From Candidatus Nanopelagicaceae bacterium (GTDB taxonomy: Bacteria > Actinomycetota > Actinomycetes > Nanopelagicales > Nanopelagicaceae), in contig JALRDT010000090.1 of the NCBI GenBank assembly GCA_023262125.1, positions 1 to 25,810 on the forward strand: a stretch of DNA of 25,810 bases, written 5' to 3'. The translations under genes were made by a program, and so were the position numbers. This document shows, piece after piece, positions 25,094 to 25,810 of this stretch (positions are counted from its first letter, which is position 1; each line of letters opens with the position of its first letter). The notes beneath the pieces are model-generated. The model saw nothing but the letters and a program-made list of their open reading frames with translations. It had not been told where the DNA came from and ran no database searches.

Positions 25094-25810
25094 CTAGCCT
25101 ACCCAGATGTTAATTGGTGAAGATAGGAAATAGACCATAAACAGCGCTCCTACAAGCAGAAGCAGAGGATGAACATCCTTGCGACGACCTTGTACAAAGC
25201 GAATTGCGATATGTGATACGAAACCTGCTCCAATACCTACTGAAATGTTATAGGTAAATGGCATCAAGATCATTGTTAAGAATGCAGGGATTGCAATACC
25301 TAAATCGTTCCAATCAATATCTTTGATTTGTGTCATCATTAAGAAACCAACGATAACAAGTGCTGGTGTCGCAGCTTCATAAGGTATAACTGCAACTAAT
25401 GGCGACAAGAATGTTGTTAATAAGAAGCAAATTCCTGTGACAACAGATGCAAGACCAGTGCGTGCTCCTTCTCCAACACCTGAAGCTGATTCGATGTAAG
25501 AAGTGTTAGATGAGATTCCAGAAGCACCACCAGCAACAGCTGCTAATGAGTCAACCAAAAGAATCTTGTCATTATTAGGAACTTCGCCATCGCGACCAAT
25601 CAAATCAGCTTCATGACCAATTGCAGTGACAGTTCCAACTGTATCGAAGAAGTCTGATAGCAATAGTGTAAAGACTAAAAGAATTGCCGCTACTGCTGAA
25701 ATTCTGCTAAAAGATCCGAGCAGATTAAACGAACCAAGTAATGAGAAATCTGGAGTTGCAATTAATTTTTCAGGAAGTGCAGGAACATTTAGCCCCCAAC
25801 CCTTTGGATT
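25094..25810 (-). CDS. Purine permease of the AzgA-type NCS2 family, C-terminal part (5' end outside window)
   Basis: The minus frame stays open to the window edge, giving 238 C-terminal residues that begin NPKGWGLNVPALPEKL. The conserved LLLSDFFDTVGTVTAIGHEADL (about 50-71 of the visible part) is the family motif with acidic substrate-site residues. NTSYIESASGVGEGARTGLASV is the second signature. Several hydrophobic membrane segments follow, up to LFMVYFLSSPINIWVG. The family exchanges adenine, guanine or hypoxanthine with protons across the membrane; the exact purine cannot be told. An inner TTG at 25663 is not the start, as family sequence lies before it. The promoter, and any purine riboswitch, lie outside. 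Confidence 0.92.
   Translation of the reverse strand, partial: NPKGWGLNVPALPEKLIATPDFSLLGSFNLLGSFSRISAVAAILLVFTLLLSDFFDTVGTVTAIGHEADLIGRDGEVPNNDKILLVDSLAAVAGGASGISSNTSYIESASGVGEGARTGLASVVTGICFLLTTFLSPLVAVIPYEAATPALVIVGFLMMTQIKDIDWNDLGIAIPAFLTMILMPFTYNISVGIGAGFVSHIAIRFVQGRRKDVHPLLLLVGALFMVYFLSSPINIWVG

Noticed and set aside
1..25810. Mobile elements, CRISPR arrays, tRNA or rRNA genes
   Set aside because: No transposase, phage or defence protein, no spaced direct repeats and no tRNA-like cloverleaf were found; no gap without a gene exceeds about 65 bases.

Overview
The window is a dense housekeeping region of an AT-rich actinobacterium. Nearly all genes up to about 22.7 kb lie on the + strand with almost no spacer. 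Gene content and order (aroC-aroK-aroB-aroQ, efp-nusB, pyrR-pyrB-pyrC-carA-carB, mIHF-gmk-rpoZ-coaBC-metK-priA, def-fmt-rsmB-rpe, hisE-hisG) match the actinobacterial arrangement. Several proteins are actinobacterial in type: mIHF, a PriA without helicase motifs, an EF-P with a PGKGP loop, and a HisE with EISQ. The low GC, the tight packing and the absence of genes often found in this neighbourhood (pepQ, bldD, the small gene after pyrC) suggest a streamlined freshwater lineage of the acI/Nanopelagicales kind. That placement is inference and was not tested against a database.

Layout. 1-2355: end of the shikimate cluster (aroC 3' part, aroK, aroB, aroQ). 2356-3352: efp and nusB behind a short promoter-like spacer. 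3353-12955: a complete de novo UMP operon (pyrR, pyrB, pyrC, carA, carB, pyrK, pyrD, pyrF). It is preceded by an RNA hairpin that matches the PyrR-binding consensus and covers the pyrR ribosome binding site. 12956-18197: an mIHF-guanylate kinase fusion, rpoZ, coaBC, metK and a helicase-dead priA. 18207-21613: def, fmt, rsmB, rpe. 21639-22744: hisE and hisG. 22749-23611 (minus): a phosphoserine phosphatase split into a separate ACT protein and a HAD catalytic protein. 23654-25028: a solitary ABC ATPase and uracil-DNA glycosylase, ending in a strong hairpin terminator. 25094-25810 (minus): the C-terminal part of an AzgA-type purine permease, cut by the window edge.

How it works together. The pyr genes take bicarbonate, glutamine and aspartate to UMP, with PyrR as the likely feedback regulator acting on translation. 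The fused guanylate kinase, RNA polymerase omega and metK supply nucleotides, transcription and methyl donor. def and fmt handle the formyl group of initiator Met. The aro, his and ser genes serve amino-acid synthesis. Genes are coupled by 1-bp TAATG or 4-bp ATGA/GTGA overlaps. Where coupling is absent, five genes (metK, def, hisE, the ACT gene and ung) have a TANNNT box exactly 6 nt before ATG and no Shine-Dalgarno, which points to leaderless mRNAs.

I saw no mobile element, CRISPR array, tRNA or rRNA, and no multi-gene system of unknown function. The most interesting points are the mIHF-Gmk fusion, the PyrR hairpin over the ribosome binding site, the repeated leaderless-promoter geometry, and the split SerB.
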